Positions 1-6,943 of a stretch of DNA of 12,467 nt are shown here, piece by piece (position 1 is the stretch's first letter; every line of letters begins with the position of its first letter). Location: assembly GCA_902464175.1 (NCBI GenBank), contig CABQHZ010000049.1:1-12467 (forward strand), read 5' to 3'. Below the pieces are notes generated by a model that did not search any database, was not told the DNA's origin, and saw nothing but the letters and a program-made list of their open reading frames with translations. A program made the translations under genes and the position numbers. This DNA is from an uncultured Collinsella sp. (lineage in GTDB: Bacteria > Actinomycetota > Coriobacteriia > Coriobacteriales > Coriobacteriaceae).

Positions 1-572
1 TGTCTCAGAACACCACCGCCGCCCAGCCCCGCACCGTCCAGACCGCCGACCGCGGTAAACTCGATCTCAAGGCACTCACTCTCTACGCCATCCTCCTCGC
101 CGCCGGTTTCGTCCTCAACATGACCGTCTCCAAGTTCTTTAGCGGCCTCACCGGAGGCTTCCTCTCGCCCGAGTTCATCATCGCAGCCTTCTGCCTCGAG
201 ATTCTCATCGTCAAGCCCAACATCGGCCAATCCGCAATTATCGGCCTCCTCGCCGGCGTGGTAATCCAAATCACCGCCTCCGTCAAGGGCCCCGACCTGA
301 TCGCTGAGCCCGTCGCCGCAATGGTCATGGCTCTGCTCGTCTCTGTGCTCGCCGACTCCAAGGCCAAGGGCCTGCTCCCGCTCGTCGGTACCTTTGTTGT
401 CACCTTCATCTCCGGCATGATCTACGCTGCGATCTTCTCCTTTGGCGTCATGAACAACCCGGCTTTCATTGGCGTCATGGCTCCTGTCGTCGCCGCCACC
501 GGTGTTGCTAACGCCATCATCGTGACCGCCCTCTACATCCCCATTAAGAAGGCCCTCAAGCTCAACGACTAA
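1..572 (+). CDS. TrpP-like ECF transporter S-component, copy 1 (first base of start codon outside window)
   Basis: This is a hydrophobic integral membrane protein of 190 residues, probably the substrate-binding S-component of an energy-coupling factor importer. The window opens with TG TCT CAG AAC, so the A of the ATG lies one base upstream; the downstream paralogue starts with the same MSQN. A polar N-terminal tail of about 22 residues precedes roughly five or six membrane segments (about 25-43, 56-72, 76-92, 103-118, 125-150, 155-178) and a Lys-rich C-terminus. By eye it aligns along its whole length with the next gene, sharing ILLAAGF at 31-37, FIIAA at 59-63 and the IPIKKALK end. The spacing and the PEF/ITAS motifs resemble the TrpP (tryptophan transporter) family. 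S-component is well supported by the ATPase and EcfT genes downstream; tryptophan as substrate is a family-based guess. Confidence 0.85.
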   Translation, partial: SQNTTAAQPRTVQTADRGKLDLKALTLYAILLAAGFVLNMTVSKFFSGLTGGFLSPEFIIAAFCLEILIVKPNIGQSAIIGLLAGVVIQITASVKGPDLIAEPVAAMVMALLVSVLADSKAKGLLPLVGTFVVTFISGMIYAAIFSFGVMNNPAFIGVMAPVVAATGVANAIIVTALYIPIKKALKLND

Positions 573-705
573 GTAGCCGACAAGCCACACGCAGACACCT
601 CTGCAACAACTCTGCTCATAACACTCTAGAACCCAACGACGCCCCATCCCCGCGCTGCCCATCGACTATGCCGACGCAACCCCCCCATTGAGAGAGGGAA
701 CTCCC

Positions 706-1251
706 ATGTCTCAGAACAACGCCCGCACCGTTACCGCCACTGCCAACTCCGCTGGAATCATCGACATCAAGTCGCTCGTCCTGCTCGCCATCCTGCTCGC
801 CGCCGGCTTCATCCTCAACTTGACCCTCGGCAACGCACTTGCCATCGTGGGCATCAAGCCGCAGTTCATCATCGCCGCCTACGCACTCGCCATTCTTCTG
901 ATCGACGCAAACTACCTCCAGGCAATCATCTTCGCGGTCATTTCCGCCTGCGTCATCCAGCTCACCACGTCAATCCCCGGCCTCAACTTTGTCACCGAGA
1001 CCGTCGCCGCGCTCGCCATGGTCGTGCTCGTCAAGTCGGGCATCGGCGGTAAGAACGTCAACCCGCTCGTCGCCACGTTTGTCACCACGTTGATCTCGGG
1101 CGCACTCTTCGCCGTGTTCGGCACGGTAATCATGGGCGGCGCCATCGCCTCCGCCGCGGTCAAGATTCCGCTGGTCCTAGGCACCGCCGTCTTCAACGCC
1201 ATCTTGGTCCAGGCCCTCAGCATTCCGCTCAAGAAGGTCTTCACCAAGTAG
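706..1251 (+). CDS. TrpP-like ECF transporter S-component, copy 2
   Basis: A 181-residue polytopic membrane protein, paralogous to the preceding gene. I chose the ATG at 706 because AGAGAGGGA at 691-699 lies just upstream and because it reproduces the MSQN start of the first copy; an in-frame TTG at 688 would put the ribosome binding site inside the gene. Membrane segments lie at about 24-41, 52-66, 71-88, 97-110, 119-145 and 150-172. The stretch GIKPQF at 49-54 and TTSIPG at 87-92 resemble conserved positions of TrpP-family S-components, more closely than the first copy does (SPEF, TASVKG). It probably binds tryptophan or a related small aromatic or amino-acid-like compound and is driven by the EcfA/EcfT pair downstream. 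The two copies have diverged in the loop after segment 1, where copy 1 carries a few extra residues, so they may bind different substrates. Confidence 0.85.
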   Translation: MSQNNARTVTATANSAGIIDIKSLVLLAILLAAGFILNLTLGNALAIVGIKPQFIIAAYALAILLIDANYLQAIIFAVISACVIQLTTSIPGLNFVTETVAALAMVVLVKSGIGGKNVNPLVATFVTTLISGALFAVFGTVIMGGAIASAAVKIPLVLGTAVFNAILVQALSIPLKKVFTK

Positions 1252-1273
1252 TAATACTTGCTACCATGTAGAC

Positions 1274-1304
1274 CGCCGGTCGTTTTGCGACCGGCGCTCT
1301 TTTA
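1274..1304 (+). terminator. Intrinsic terminator or attenuator between S-components and ATPase
   Basis: A perfect 9-bp inverted repeat, CGCCGGTCG (1274-1282) and CGACCGGCG (1288-1296), surrounds a TTTTG loop and is followed by CTCTTTTA. This is a canonical Rho-independent structure. It ends only about six bases before the ribosome binding site of the ATPase gene. The downstream genes have no obvious promoter of their own, so partial read-through is the simplest explanation. Confidence 0.8.
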
Positions 1305-1320
1305 CGATAGAAAGGCCCCC

Positions 1321-3087
1321 ATGAGCTCCAGCAATACCATCATCAAGCTCGATGACGTCTCGTTTGCCTATGGCCACGAAGCCCAGAATGCCCTCGATCA
1401 CGTCTCGCTCGCCATCGAAAAGGGTGAGTTTGTGGGCGTCATCGGTCCCTCAGGCGCCGGCAAATCGACGCTTGCCGCCGTTATGAGCGGAGCCATCCCC
1501 CACCATCACACCGGCAAGCTCTTTGGAGCCACGCTCGTCGATGGCCGTGACACCTGCGAGATCACCCTCACGGATATCTCGCGCGTGGTGGGAAGCGTGC
1601 TGCAGGACATCGATGCCCAGATGGTTGCACCCATCGTTGAAGACGAGATGCTCTTTGGCCTCGAGAACTTTGGTATACCGCACGACCAGATCGAGGAGCG
1701 CATCAGCCAAACGCTGGCGACCGTCGGCATTAGCGACCTACGCCACCGCGAGATTGCCACGCTTTCGGGCGGGCAGAAGCAGAAAGTCGCGATCGCCGCG
1801 ATCATCGCCATGGCGCCCGACGTGCTCGTGCTCGACGAACCCACGGCAGCGCTCGACCCGGCAAGCTCCACGCTCGTTTTTGACACGCTGCGCCAAATCA
1901 ACCACGAGCACGGCATCACTGTGGTTGTCATCGAGCAGAAGGTCGCGCTGTTGTCGAAATACTGCAGCCGCGTGCTCGTCATGGCAGACGGCAAGCTCGC
2001 GTTTGACGGCGAACCCCACCAGGTCTTTGCCCACGCAAACGAGCTGCGCCAGATGGGTGTCGACAGTCCCCGCGTCGCGCGCATCGCGAACAGCCTGGCA
2101 GAAGCGGGTCTGTTGCCGAGCGATCAGGCACCCTGCCTCAATGTTTCCGAAGCGCACCAGCTTATCTCGTCCTTACTTGCGGATGCAACGAGCAAGAACG
2201 CGCCCGCCGATACGCCCGAGACCTCTCCCCATATCCCGGCGGTCCCCCGCGGCGCCAATCAGGAGCCAGTAGTTGAGCTCAGCGATGTGACCTTTGCCTA
2301 CCCCCATGGTGGCGCCTCGGTCAGCAACCTCAACATGTGCGTCTATCCCGGCGAGCTCGTGGGCGTCATCGGCCAGAACGGTGCTGGCAAGACCACGCTC
2401 ACCAAGCTGTTGAACGGCCTCCTGCATCCAGCGTCGGGAACCGTGCGTATGGCGGGGATGGACACCGCCGACGTTCCCACCAGCGCGATCGCTGTAAAAT
2501 GCGCGACGCTGTTCCAGAACCCCGACCGCCAGCTCTGCCGCGACACCGTACTCGACGAGGTTGCCTTTGGTCTTGAACTGCACGGTGTCGGCGCCGACGA
2601 GGCCCGCCAGCGCGCACGGGTGGCGGCGGAGCGCTTTGGGCTCCCCTTGGACGAATCGCCGTTCTCGCTTTCGCGCGGACAGCGACAGATGGTCGCCCTA
2701 GCGTCCGTGGTTGTACTCGACCCACAGGTGGTTCTGCTCGATGAGCCCACGAGCGGCCTCGATTACCGCGAGTGCATGACCGTGATGGAGACGGTGAGCG
2801 AGATGGCCGAGCGCGGCTGCGCCGTGATCATGGTTTGCCACGACATGGAGGTCGTCTCGGACTTTGCCCAGCGCCTGGTAGTCATGGCTGACGGGCGCAT
2901 CCTCGAGCGCGGCGACGCGAACCAGATCTTTGCCGACGATGCCCTCATGCGCGCCGCCTACGTGGAGCCACCGCAGGTTGTGGCCCTGTGCAAAGAACTC
3001 GCGCGCGACGTTTCGCCCCGATTTGCCGGAATCAGTCAGGTTTCCGATCTGGTCGACCTGGTAAAGGAGATGCTTAACCATGACTAA
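1321..3087 (+). CDS. ECF transporter energising ATPase, two fused nucleotide-binding domains (EcfA-EcfA')
   Basis: A 588-residue cytoplasmic ATPase with two ABC domains that powers the ECF importer. The ATG at 1321 follows GAAAGG at 1310-1315; an upstream in-frame TTG at 1258 would read through the terminator hairpin and is unlikely. Domain 1 (about 5-250): Walker A GPSGAGKST 42-50, Q-loop Q95, signature LSGGQ 148-152, Walker B with catalytic E173, but the switch histidine position reads IEQK, with Q206 instead of His. Domain 2 (about 316-555): Walker A GQNGAGKTT 351-359, Q399, signature LSRGQ 450-454, Walker B with E475, and a normal switch H507. A Pro/Ala-rich linker (about 285-315) joins them. 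Fused ATPases of this kind are known in actinobacterial and clostridial ECF systems. The stop overlaps the EcfT start by eight bases, implying coupled translation. Confidence 0.93.
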   Translation: MSSSNTIIKLDDVSFAYGHEAQNALDHVSLAIEKGEFVGVIGPSGAGKSTLAAVMSGAIPHHHTGKLFGATLVDGRDTCEITLTDISRVVGSVLQDIDAQMVAPIVEDEMLFGLENFGIPHDQIEERISQTLATVGISDLRHREIATLSGGQKQKVAIAAIIAMAPDVLVLDEPTAALDPASSTLVFDTLRQINHEHGITVVVIEQKVALLSKYCSRVLVMADGKLAFDGEPHQVFAHANELRQMGVDSPRVARIANSLAEAGLLPSDQAPCLNVSEAHQLISSLLADATSKNAPADTPETSPHIPAVPRGANQEPVVELSDVTFAYPHGGASVSNLNMCVYPGELVGVIGQNGAGKTTLTKLLNGLLHPASGTVRMAGMDTADVPTSAIAVKCATLFQNPDRQLCRDTVLDEVAFGLELHGVGADEARQRARVAAERFGLPLDESPFSLSRGQRQMVALASVVVLDPQVVLLDEPTSGLDYRECMTVMETVSEMAERGCAVIMVCHDMEVVSDFAQRLVVMADGRILERGDANQIFADDALMRAAYVEPPQVVALCKELARDVSPRFAGISQVSDLVDLVKEMLNHD

Positions 3088-3826
3088 CGTGATCGATTAC
3101 GTGCCCGGGGACTCGCTGCTTCATCGGCTGAACCCCGTGACCAAGCTTGCCCTGGCCGCGGCCATCATCTTGGCGACCTTCCTCGGCGACACCTATGTAC
3201 TCCTGATCGCCTTGCTTGTGCTGACTTTTGTCTTAGGCATCTACGCCAAATCGACCGCAGGCATCGTCTCGCTTGTTAAGCTCATGGTGCCGCTCTCGCT
3301 GATCATGCTGTTCCTGCAGACCGTGTTTATCCGCACCGGAGGCCCCATTTTTGCCTGGATTACCACAGATGGCCTCATCACCGGCACCAAGGCGGCGCTT
3401 CGCCTGCTCGGAGTGGCACTGCCGCTCATCCTTATGCTCACCATCACGCAGCTCGGCGACCTTGCTAACGCCTGTGTGGAGGTGTTGCACGTGCCGTACC
3501 GCTATGCGTTCACGTTTACCACGGCTCTGCGCTTTGTGCCAGTCTTTAGCCAGGAAATGAACGCCATCATGGAGGCGCAGACCGCTCGCGGCGTTGAGTA
3601 CGACACCAAGAATCCCCTCAAGAAAATCCAGCTCATGCTGCCGCTCTGCGTACCGCTGCTGGTGAGCTCTGTAAGCAAGACCGACGCTACCGCACTTGCT
3701 GCCGAGCAGCGCGGCTTCTACCTGCGTACGCGCGCAAGCTCGTACAAGCGCTATCCCATCAAGGGCCTGGATATCGCTGTACTCATCGTCAGCGTCACCC
3801 TCATCGCCCTCGGATTCTTGTTCTAA
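3080..3826 (+). CDS. ecfT: ECF transporter transmembrane coupling protein EcfT
   Basis: A 248-residue membrane protein that links the ATPase to the S-components. Start ATG 3080 lies inside the end of the ATPase gene, with AAAGGAGA at 3063-3070 as ribosome binding site. It has an N-terminal amphipathic start (DSLLHRLNPVTKL, the usual EcfT opening), membrane segments at about 20-36, 38-54, 65-85, 104-124 and 229-247, and a long cytosolic region between. The two short Arg-containing coupling motifs typical of EcfT that dock into the ATPases are visible: ARG at 169-171 and QRG at 210-212, the second in the context AAEQRGFY. Length is normal for the family. It closes the transport operon and is followed by a strong terminator. 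Confidence 0.93.
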   Translation: MTNVIDYVPGDSLLHRLNPVTKLALAAAIILATFLGDTYVLLIALLVLTFVLGIYAKSTAGIVSLVKLMVPLSLIMLFLQTVFIRTGGPIFAWITTDGLITGTKAALRLLGVALPLILMLTITQLGDLANACVEVLHVPYRYAFTFTTALRFVPVFSQEMNAIMEAQTARGVEYDTKNPLKKIQLMLPLCVPLLVSSVSKTDATALAAEQRGFYLRTRASSYKRYPIKGLDIAVLIVSVTLIALGFLF

Positions 3827-3855
3827 CCTATCGCCACCGGCAACCGACAAACGCA

Positions 3856-3899
3856 AAGGGCCGCGGCTCGCATCAAACGAGTCGCGGCCCTTCTGTTTT
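3856..3899 (+). terminator. Strong intrinsic terminator after ecfT
   Basis: The arms 3856-3870 (AAGGGCCGCGGCTCG) and 3878-3892 (CGAGTCGCGGCCCTT) form a 15-bp stem with one G-U wobble and a seven-base loop, followed by CTGTTTT. On the minus strand the flanking bases are only weakly T-rich, so it acts mainly on the transport operon but may also help stop the converging ligase-racemase transcript. Confidence 0.88.
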
Positions 3900-3914
3900 C
3901 CCAGATAAAACCTA

Positions 3915-3943
3915 CCAAAACAAACCTGTCCCTTTTGGCAGGT
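3915..3943 (-). terminator. Probable terminator of the racemase unit
   Basis: Read on the minus strand, ACCTGCC (3943-3937), loop AAAAGG, and GACAGGT (3930-3924) form a 7-bp stem with one C-A mismatch, followed by TTGTTTTGG. It starts seven bases past the racemase stop codon. It is weaker than the ecfT terminator facing it. Confidence 0.55.
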
Positions 3944-3949
3944 CGAAAG

Positions 3950-4696
3950 TTATAGGCGGTAGAGGGCGCCGCTGCGGATGATGGATTCACGCACCAGGAC
4001 GTCCATGGCGTCAAGGGTGATCTCGGGCATCTCGCGGTACTTCTGCAGCACCGAGAGCTCCGTGCAGGCCAGGATGACGCGATCGCAGCCGCTGCGGGCG
4101 AACTCCCACATCACGCGGTCGAACTTATCCATATCGGGTTCGCGTCCCGCCTTCACGTCGTCGTAAATCAGCGACATTACATCGGCCTGGCGCTTCTCGC
4201 TGGGATAGACGACCTCGACGCCCGCAGCCTCGCACTCGCGCCCATAGACGCCGGCACCCACGGTGCCGTCGGTGCCCATGATGCCAATCTTGCGCACCGG
4301 CTCGGACGGCATGCTCAGGTTGGGATCGAACTCGCACTCCCCCATCACCGCGCCCGCCAGGGCATAGCGCACCGACTCACGCGGCATGTGGATAATCGGC
4401 ACCTTGGTAAACGACTGAATCTGATCGTAGAAGTAGTGCGACGTGTTGCAGGGAATGGCAATGTGCGTGCAGCCCAGCGTCTCGAGTGCCTGAGCGCACT
4501 CCTTCATGGTCACCAGCAACTCGGTATGCTCGCCGGTCTTGATGGCCAGCGTACGGTCGGGCATGGTCGACTTGGAAAGCACCACCATGTCGATATGCTC
4601 CTGATCACAGGTAGCAGCCGTATGACGCACGACCTGGTCGTAGTAATACGACGTGGCCTCGGCGCCCATGCCGCCGATAACTCCCAGCTTTTCCAT
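3950..4696 (-). CDS. Aspartate/glutamate racemase family protein, probable aspartate racemase
   Basis: A 248-residue cytoplasmic enzyme of the cofactor-independent Asp/Glu racemase family, predicted to interconvert L- and D-aspartate. The N-terminus MEKLGVIGGMG is the usual glycine-rich opening. Both catalytic cysteines are present in typical contexts: C83 in IPCNTSH and C211 in LACTEL. The ACTEL form and the GGMG opening fit aspartate racemase better than MurI glutamate racemase. I chose the ATG at 4696 because AAGGAGG (4702-4708) lies five bases upstream; an in-frame ATG at 4780 adds 28 non-conserved residues and has no binding site. It lies 84 bases downstream of the D-aspartate ligase-like gene on the same strand, so it probably supplies D-aspartate to that enzyme. 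Enzymes of this family that act on other substrates are the main alternative. Confidence 0.88.
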   Translation of the reverse strand: MEKLGVIGGMGAEATSYYYDQVVRHTAATCDQEHIDMVVLSKSTMPDRTLAIKTGEHTELLVTMKECAQALETLGCTHIAIPCNTSHYFYDQIQSFTKVPIIHMPRESVRYALAGAVMGECEFDPNLSMPSEPVRKIGIMGTDGTVGAGVYGRECEAAGVEVVYPSEKRQADVMSLIYDDVKAGREPDMDKFDRVMWEFARSGCDRVILACTELSVLQKYREMPEITLDAMDVLVRESIIRSGALYRL

Positions 4697-4780
4697 CGCC
4701 GCCTCCTTGGTGACGCCCACGCAATTGCTCGCATCATACCCGCGCCCGTCCGATGCAAACCGGGCGGGCGCCGCGCTCAT

Positions 4781-6037
4781 CTACTTGTAATACGTCTTGA
4801 ACAGCTTAAAGTGACGCAGCTTGGTGTGCCACATACGCAACCAGCGGTTAAAGACAAAATCACCCTTCATAAACGAAGGATCGGCAGCCTTGCCCTCCTT
4901 GGCCAGACGATGCGCCTTCGCACGCAGCTCGGGGTCCTTGACATACTTGTCAACGACGCCCATGGGAACGACCATCCACAGAGCCTCGTCCTGCGCCGTC
5001 ACAAATTCCGGCTCAAACGGGCGGTTATAGACGTACTCATCCACCACGTATTTAGCAACGTTAAAGCCGCTATTGGTGACATAGTAATTACTGCGGCCCT
5101 GACGCGTGTTGAAGTCGAAGAACTTAAACGAGCCGTCGCGCTCGTCGTATTTGACGTCGAAGTTGGAGAAGCCCGTAAACTTAAGGTCCTCAAGCAGCTT
5201 GCGCACGCCATCCATGAGCTCGTCGTTGGGCTCAGTGATGATGCAGGCGTGGTTGCCGACACCATGGGGCTGATGCTCCTCGAGCAGCACGTGGCCCAGG
5301 CACATCATGCGAACCTTGCCGTTGCGGTCGGAATAACTGGTAAGCACGCGCATGTACTCGTCGTTGCCGGGCACGCGGTCCTGCAAGATGAGGTCGTCGG
5401 TGTAGCCGCTCGCGTACACATCGCGAATGACCTGCTCCAGCTCGGCGCGATCGGCAATCTCGTAGGCCTTCTTTTGGCCCTCGAACTCGTGCTCCCACCA
5501 CATGATGCCGTCAGAGGGCTTCAGAATCATCGGGAAGGGGAAGTCGATCTGGTCGAGCACCTCGGCGGAAGCCTCGCCCCGAGCGTTGAGCATCGCCATG
5601 GTAAAGGTAAACGTGTGCGGATAGGGCACACCGTGCTTCTCGCACAGCTCGTAGAAGATCTCCTTCTTCTGGCACTGCTCGAGCATGCTGTAGGGCGCAT
5701 AGGGCGCGATGACGTTCGAGGCAAGCTGACCGGCGTCCTGAGCCTGCGCGGCAAGCGCGACGTAGTTGTCGCCGCAGCCCATGAGAATAATCTTCTTATC
5801 AGGATTGGCCTGTGCGACGCCGTTAACGGTCTCAATCATGACCGGCATGGTATCGATATCCACGTTGGGCGTGTAATCGATAATCTGGCTGCGATACGCG
5901 GGCCCGGTCTGGTACTTACCAAAGACCAGGCTCTTGACCTGATACTCCTCGTAGAAAGCGCGCGCCACCGAATACGCGTTGATGTCGCCGCCGAGCAGCA
6001 CGGGGATAAACTCGCGCTCTGTAAACTGCAATGCCAT
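4781..6037 (-). CDS. ATP-grasp ligase, probable D-aspartate ligase of peptidoglycan cross-bridge synthesis
   Basis: A 418-residue soluble ATP-grasp enzyme. The N-terminal domain (about 8-115) opens with FIPVLLGGDINAYSVAR; the ATP-grasp core follows, with nucleotide-binding K173 in ILKPSDG, the ILQDRVPG segment at 217-224 and the metal/ATP-binding motif FDFNTRQGRS at 307-316. It ends in a basic tail (about 395-418) that could touch membranes or lipid-linked substrate. Overall architecture and these motifs resemble Aslfm of Enterococcus faecium, which attaches D-aspartate to the side-chain amine of the stem-peptide diamino acid. In E. faecium that gene is also paired with an aspartate racemase gene, as here. 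ATG at 6037 is preceded by AGGAAG (6043-6048). Other carboxylate-amine ligase substrates cannot be excluded from sequence alone. Confidence 0.85.
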   Translation of the reverse strand: MALQFTEREFIPVLLGGDINAYSVARAFYEEYQVKSLVFGKYQTGPAYRSQIIDYTPNVDIDTMPVMIETVNGVAQANPDKKIILMGCGDNYVALAAQAQDAGQLASNVIAPYAPYSMLEQCQKKEIFYELCEKHGVPYPHTFTFTMAMLNARGEASAEVLDQIDFPFPMILKPSDGIMWWEHEFEGQKKAYEIADRAELEQVIRDVYASGYTDDLILQDRVPGNDEYMRVLTSYSDRNGKVRMMCLGHVLLEEHQPHGVGNHACIITEPNDELMDGVRKLLEDLKFTGFSNFDVKYDERDGSFKFFDFNTRQGRSNYYVTNSGFNVAKYVVDEYVYNRPFEPEFVTAQDEALWMVVPMGVVDKYVKDPELRAKAHRLAKEGKAADPSFMKGDFVFNRWLRMWHTKLRHFKLFKTYYK

Positions 6038-6064
6038 GGAAACTTCCTATCTAGAACTGCCCCA

Positions 6065-6091
6065 GAACGGGCGGTCTTTGAGCAACCGTTC
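6065..6091 (-). promoter_or_regulatory. Inverted repeat in the ligase leader
   Basis: GAACGG (6065-6070) and CCGTTC (6086-6091) are perfect complements 15 bases apart, located between the predicted transcription start and the ligase ribosome binding site. They could form a leader hairpin or serve as an operator. No known riboswitch was recognised. Confidence 0.35.
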
Positions 6092-6092
6092 T

Positions 6093-6122
6093 ATTTTAGC
6101 GTGCCGAGCCGCCGGCACCCAA
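6093..6122 (-). promoter_or_regulatory. Candidate promoter of the ligase-racemase unit, with a dyad in the spacer
   Basis: On the minus strand TTGGGT (6122-6117) and TAAAAT (6098-6093) form -35 and -10 elements 18 bases apart. The spacer is almost filled by a perfect dyad, GTGCCG (6101-6106) and CGGCAC (6113-6118), placed where a repressor or activator would control this promoter. Confidence 0.5.
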
Positions 6123-6259
6123 AGCTCCACCGTATCTATGGCAATCGGCGCGACCATCCAGCGATGGGGACGGCGCTCACCGGTGTATGACACCCGGCAG
6201 TGAACCCACCGTTGTTGTAGGATTCAGCATATCGATATCCTCGAGCGAAAGGCGCACGC

Positions 6260-6892
6260 GTGCCCCAAGACCATCCGACCGATAACCCCATCCTCAACGC
6301 CGCAGAGCGCGAACTGACGGAGCGTGCACAAACGACCGCTCCTCTGCGCACGGCAGACGATGCCTACAGCGGGTCCGCCCACATCGTCTCAATCAACGCA
6401 TCGGCGCACAAGGGAACGCGCAAAACACCCGTCGCCGATGGGTATGACACCGTCATCAAGCAATTTGGCCTTGCCTCCGATGCACACGCCGGACATTGGC
6501 ACCGCCAAGTCTCGTTTTTGGCAGCGGAGTCCATCAATACGGCACGGGCACGCGGGCTCGATGTGTGCGAGGGCGACTTTGGAGAGAACTTCACCACCCA
6601 GGGTATCAACCTGCTCTCACTCCCCTTGGGCACGCAGCTCAAGCTCGGCAGCGAAGTACTCGTCGAAATCAGCCAGATCGGCAAAGTCTGCCACACCCGC
6701 TGTGCCATCTACTATCTCGCCGGCGACTGCATCTTCCCCCACGAGGGCATTTTTGGCGTCGTGCTGCAGGGCGGAGAAGTCCATATCGGTGACGACATAC
6801 AGGTGGTCAAGCTCGGCGATGGCACCTGTTCCTTCACCCCCGCCGAGGCGCTCAAAGAGGTGGAGCAGGCTCGTCGCGAAGGAACCCTGTAG
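6260..6892 (+). CDS. MOSC domain-containing protein
   Basis: A 210-residue soluble protein with a MOSC domain (about 38-183), the fold found at the C-terminus of molybdenum cofactor sulfurases and in stand-alone proteins thought to handle sulfur for metal cofactors. Visible family motifs are DAHAGHWHRQVSFL (74-87), GDFGEN (105-110) and the GKVCHTRC segment with C144 and C148, plus GDDI near the end of the domain. The N-terminal 37 residues are polar and not part of the domain. The start is GTG at 6260, with AAAGG at 6248-6252; no in-frame ATG lies closer to the domain. Its partner is unknown: no molybdenum cofactor gene is seen in the window, and the flanking genes do not suggest a pathway. 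Domain assignment is firm, biochemical role is not. Confidence 0.88.
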   Translation: MPQDHPTDNPILNAAERELTERAQTTAPLRTADDAYSGSAHIVSINASAHKGTRKTPVADGYDTVIKQFGLASDAHAGHWHRQVSFLAAESINTARARGLDVCEGDFGENFTTQGINLLSLPLGTQLKLGSEVLVEISQIGKVCHTRCAIYYLAGDCIFPHEGIFGVVLQGGEVHIGDDIQVVKLGDGTCSFTPAEALKEVEQARREGTL

Positions 6893-6921
6893 TTGCAAAA
6901 CCCCATGTGAGGGCAACTTTT
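6892..6921 (+). terminator. Weak candidate terminator after the MOSC gene
   Basis: GTTGC (6892-6896, overlapping the last base of the stop codon) pairs with GCAAC (6913-6917), with a possible inner CC/GG extension, followed by TTTT. The stem is short and has an A-rich bulge. Confidence 0.35.
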
Positions 6922-6943
6922 ACAGCCGAAAACCCTGACAAAC

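Noticed and set aside
573..705. A riboswitch or terminator between the two S-component genes
   Set aside because: The 133 bases are C-rich and show no stable inverted repeat, T-run or recognisable leader; only the ribosome binding site at 691-699 stands out.
1258..1320. N-terminal extension of the ATPase from TTG 1258
   Set aside because: It would translate the terminator hairpin; ATG 1321 has a binding site and begins directly before the first ABC strand.
1523..2272. A 249-codon plus-strand frame inside the ATPase gene
   Set aside because: Its translation is Arg/Ser-rich, as expected for an out-of-frame reading of GC-rich coding DNA, and the ATPase frame is fully supported by motifs.
4697..4780. 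N-terminal extension of the racemase to the ATG at 4780
   Set aside because: The strong AAGGAGG lies five bases before the internal ATG at 4696, and MEKLGVIGGMG is the usual start of the family.
4388..6190. A 600-codon open frame on the plus strand across the racemase and ligase genes
   Set aside because: It is antisense to two genes with clear motifs and conserved domains; long antisense frames are common in GC-rich DNA, and its translation shows low-complexity Val/Leu/Arg/His-rich sequence with no recognisable domain.
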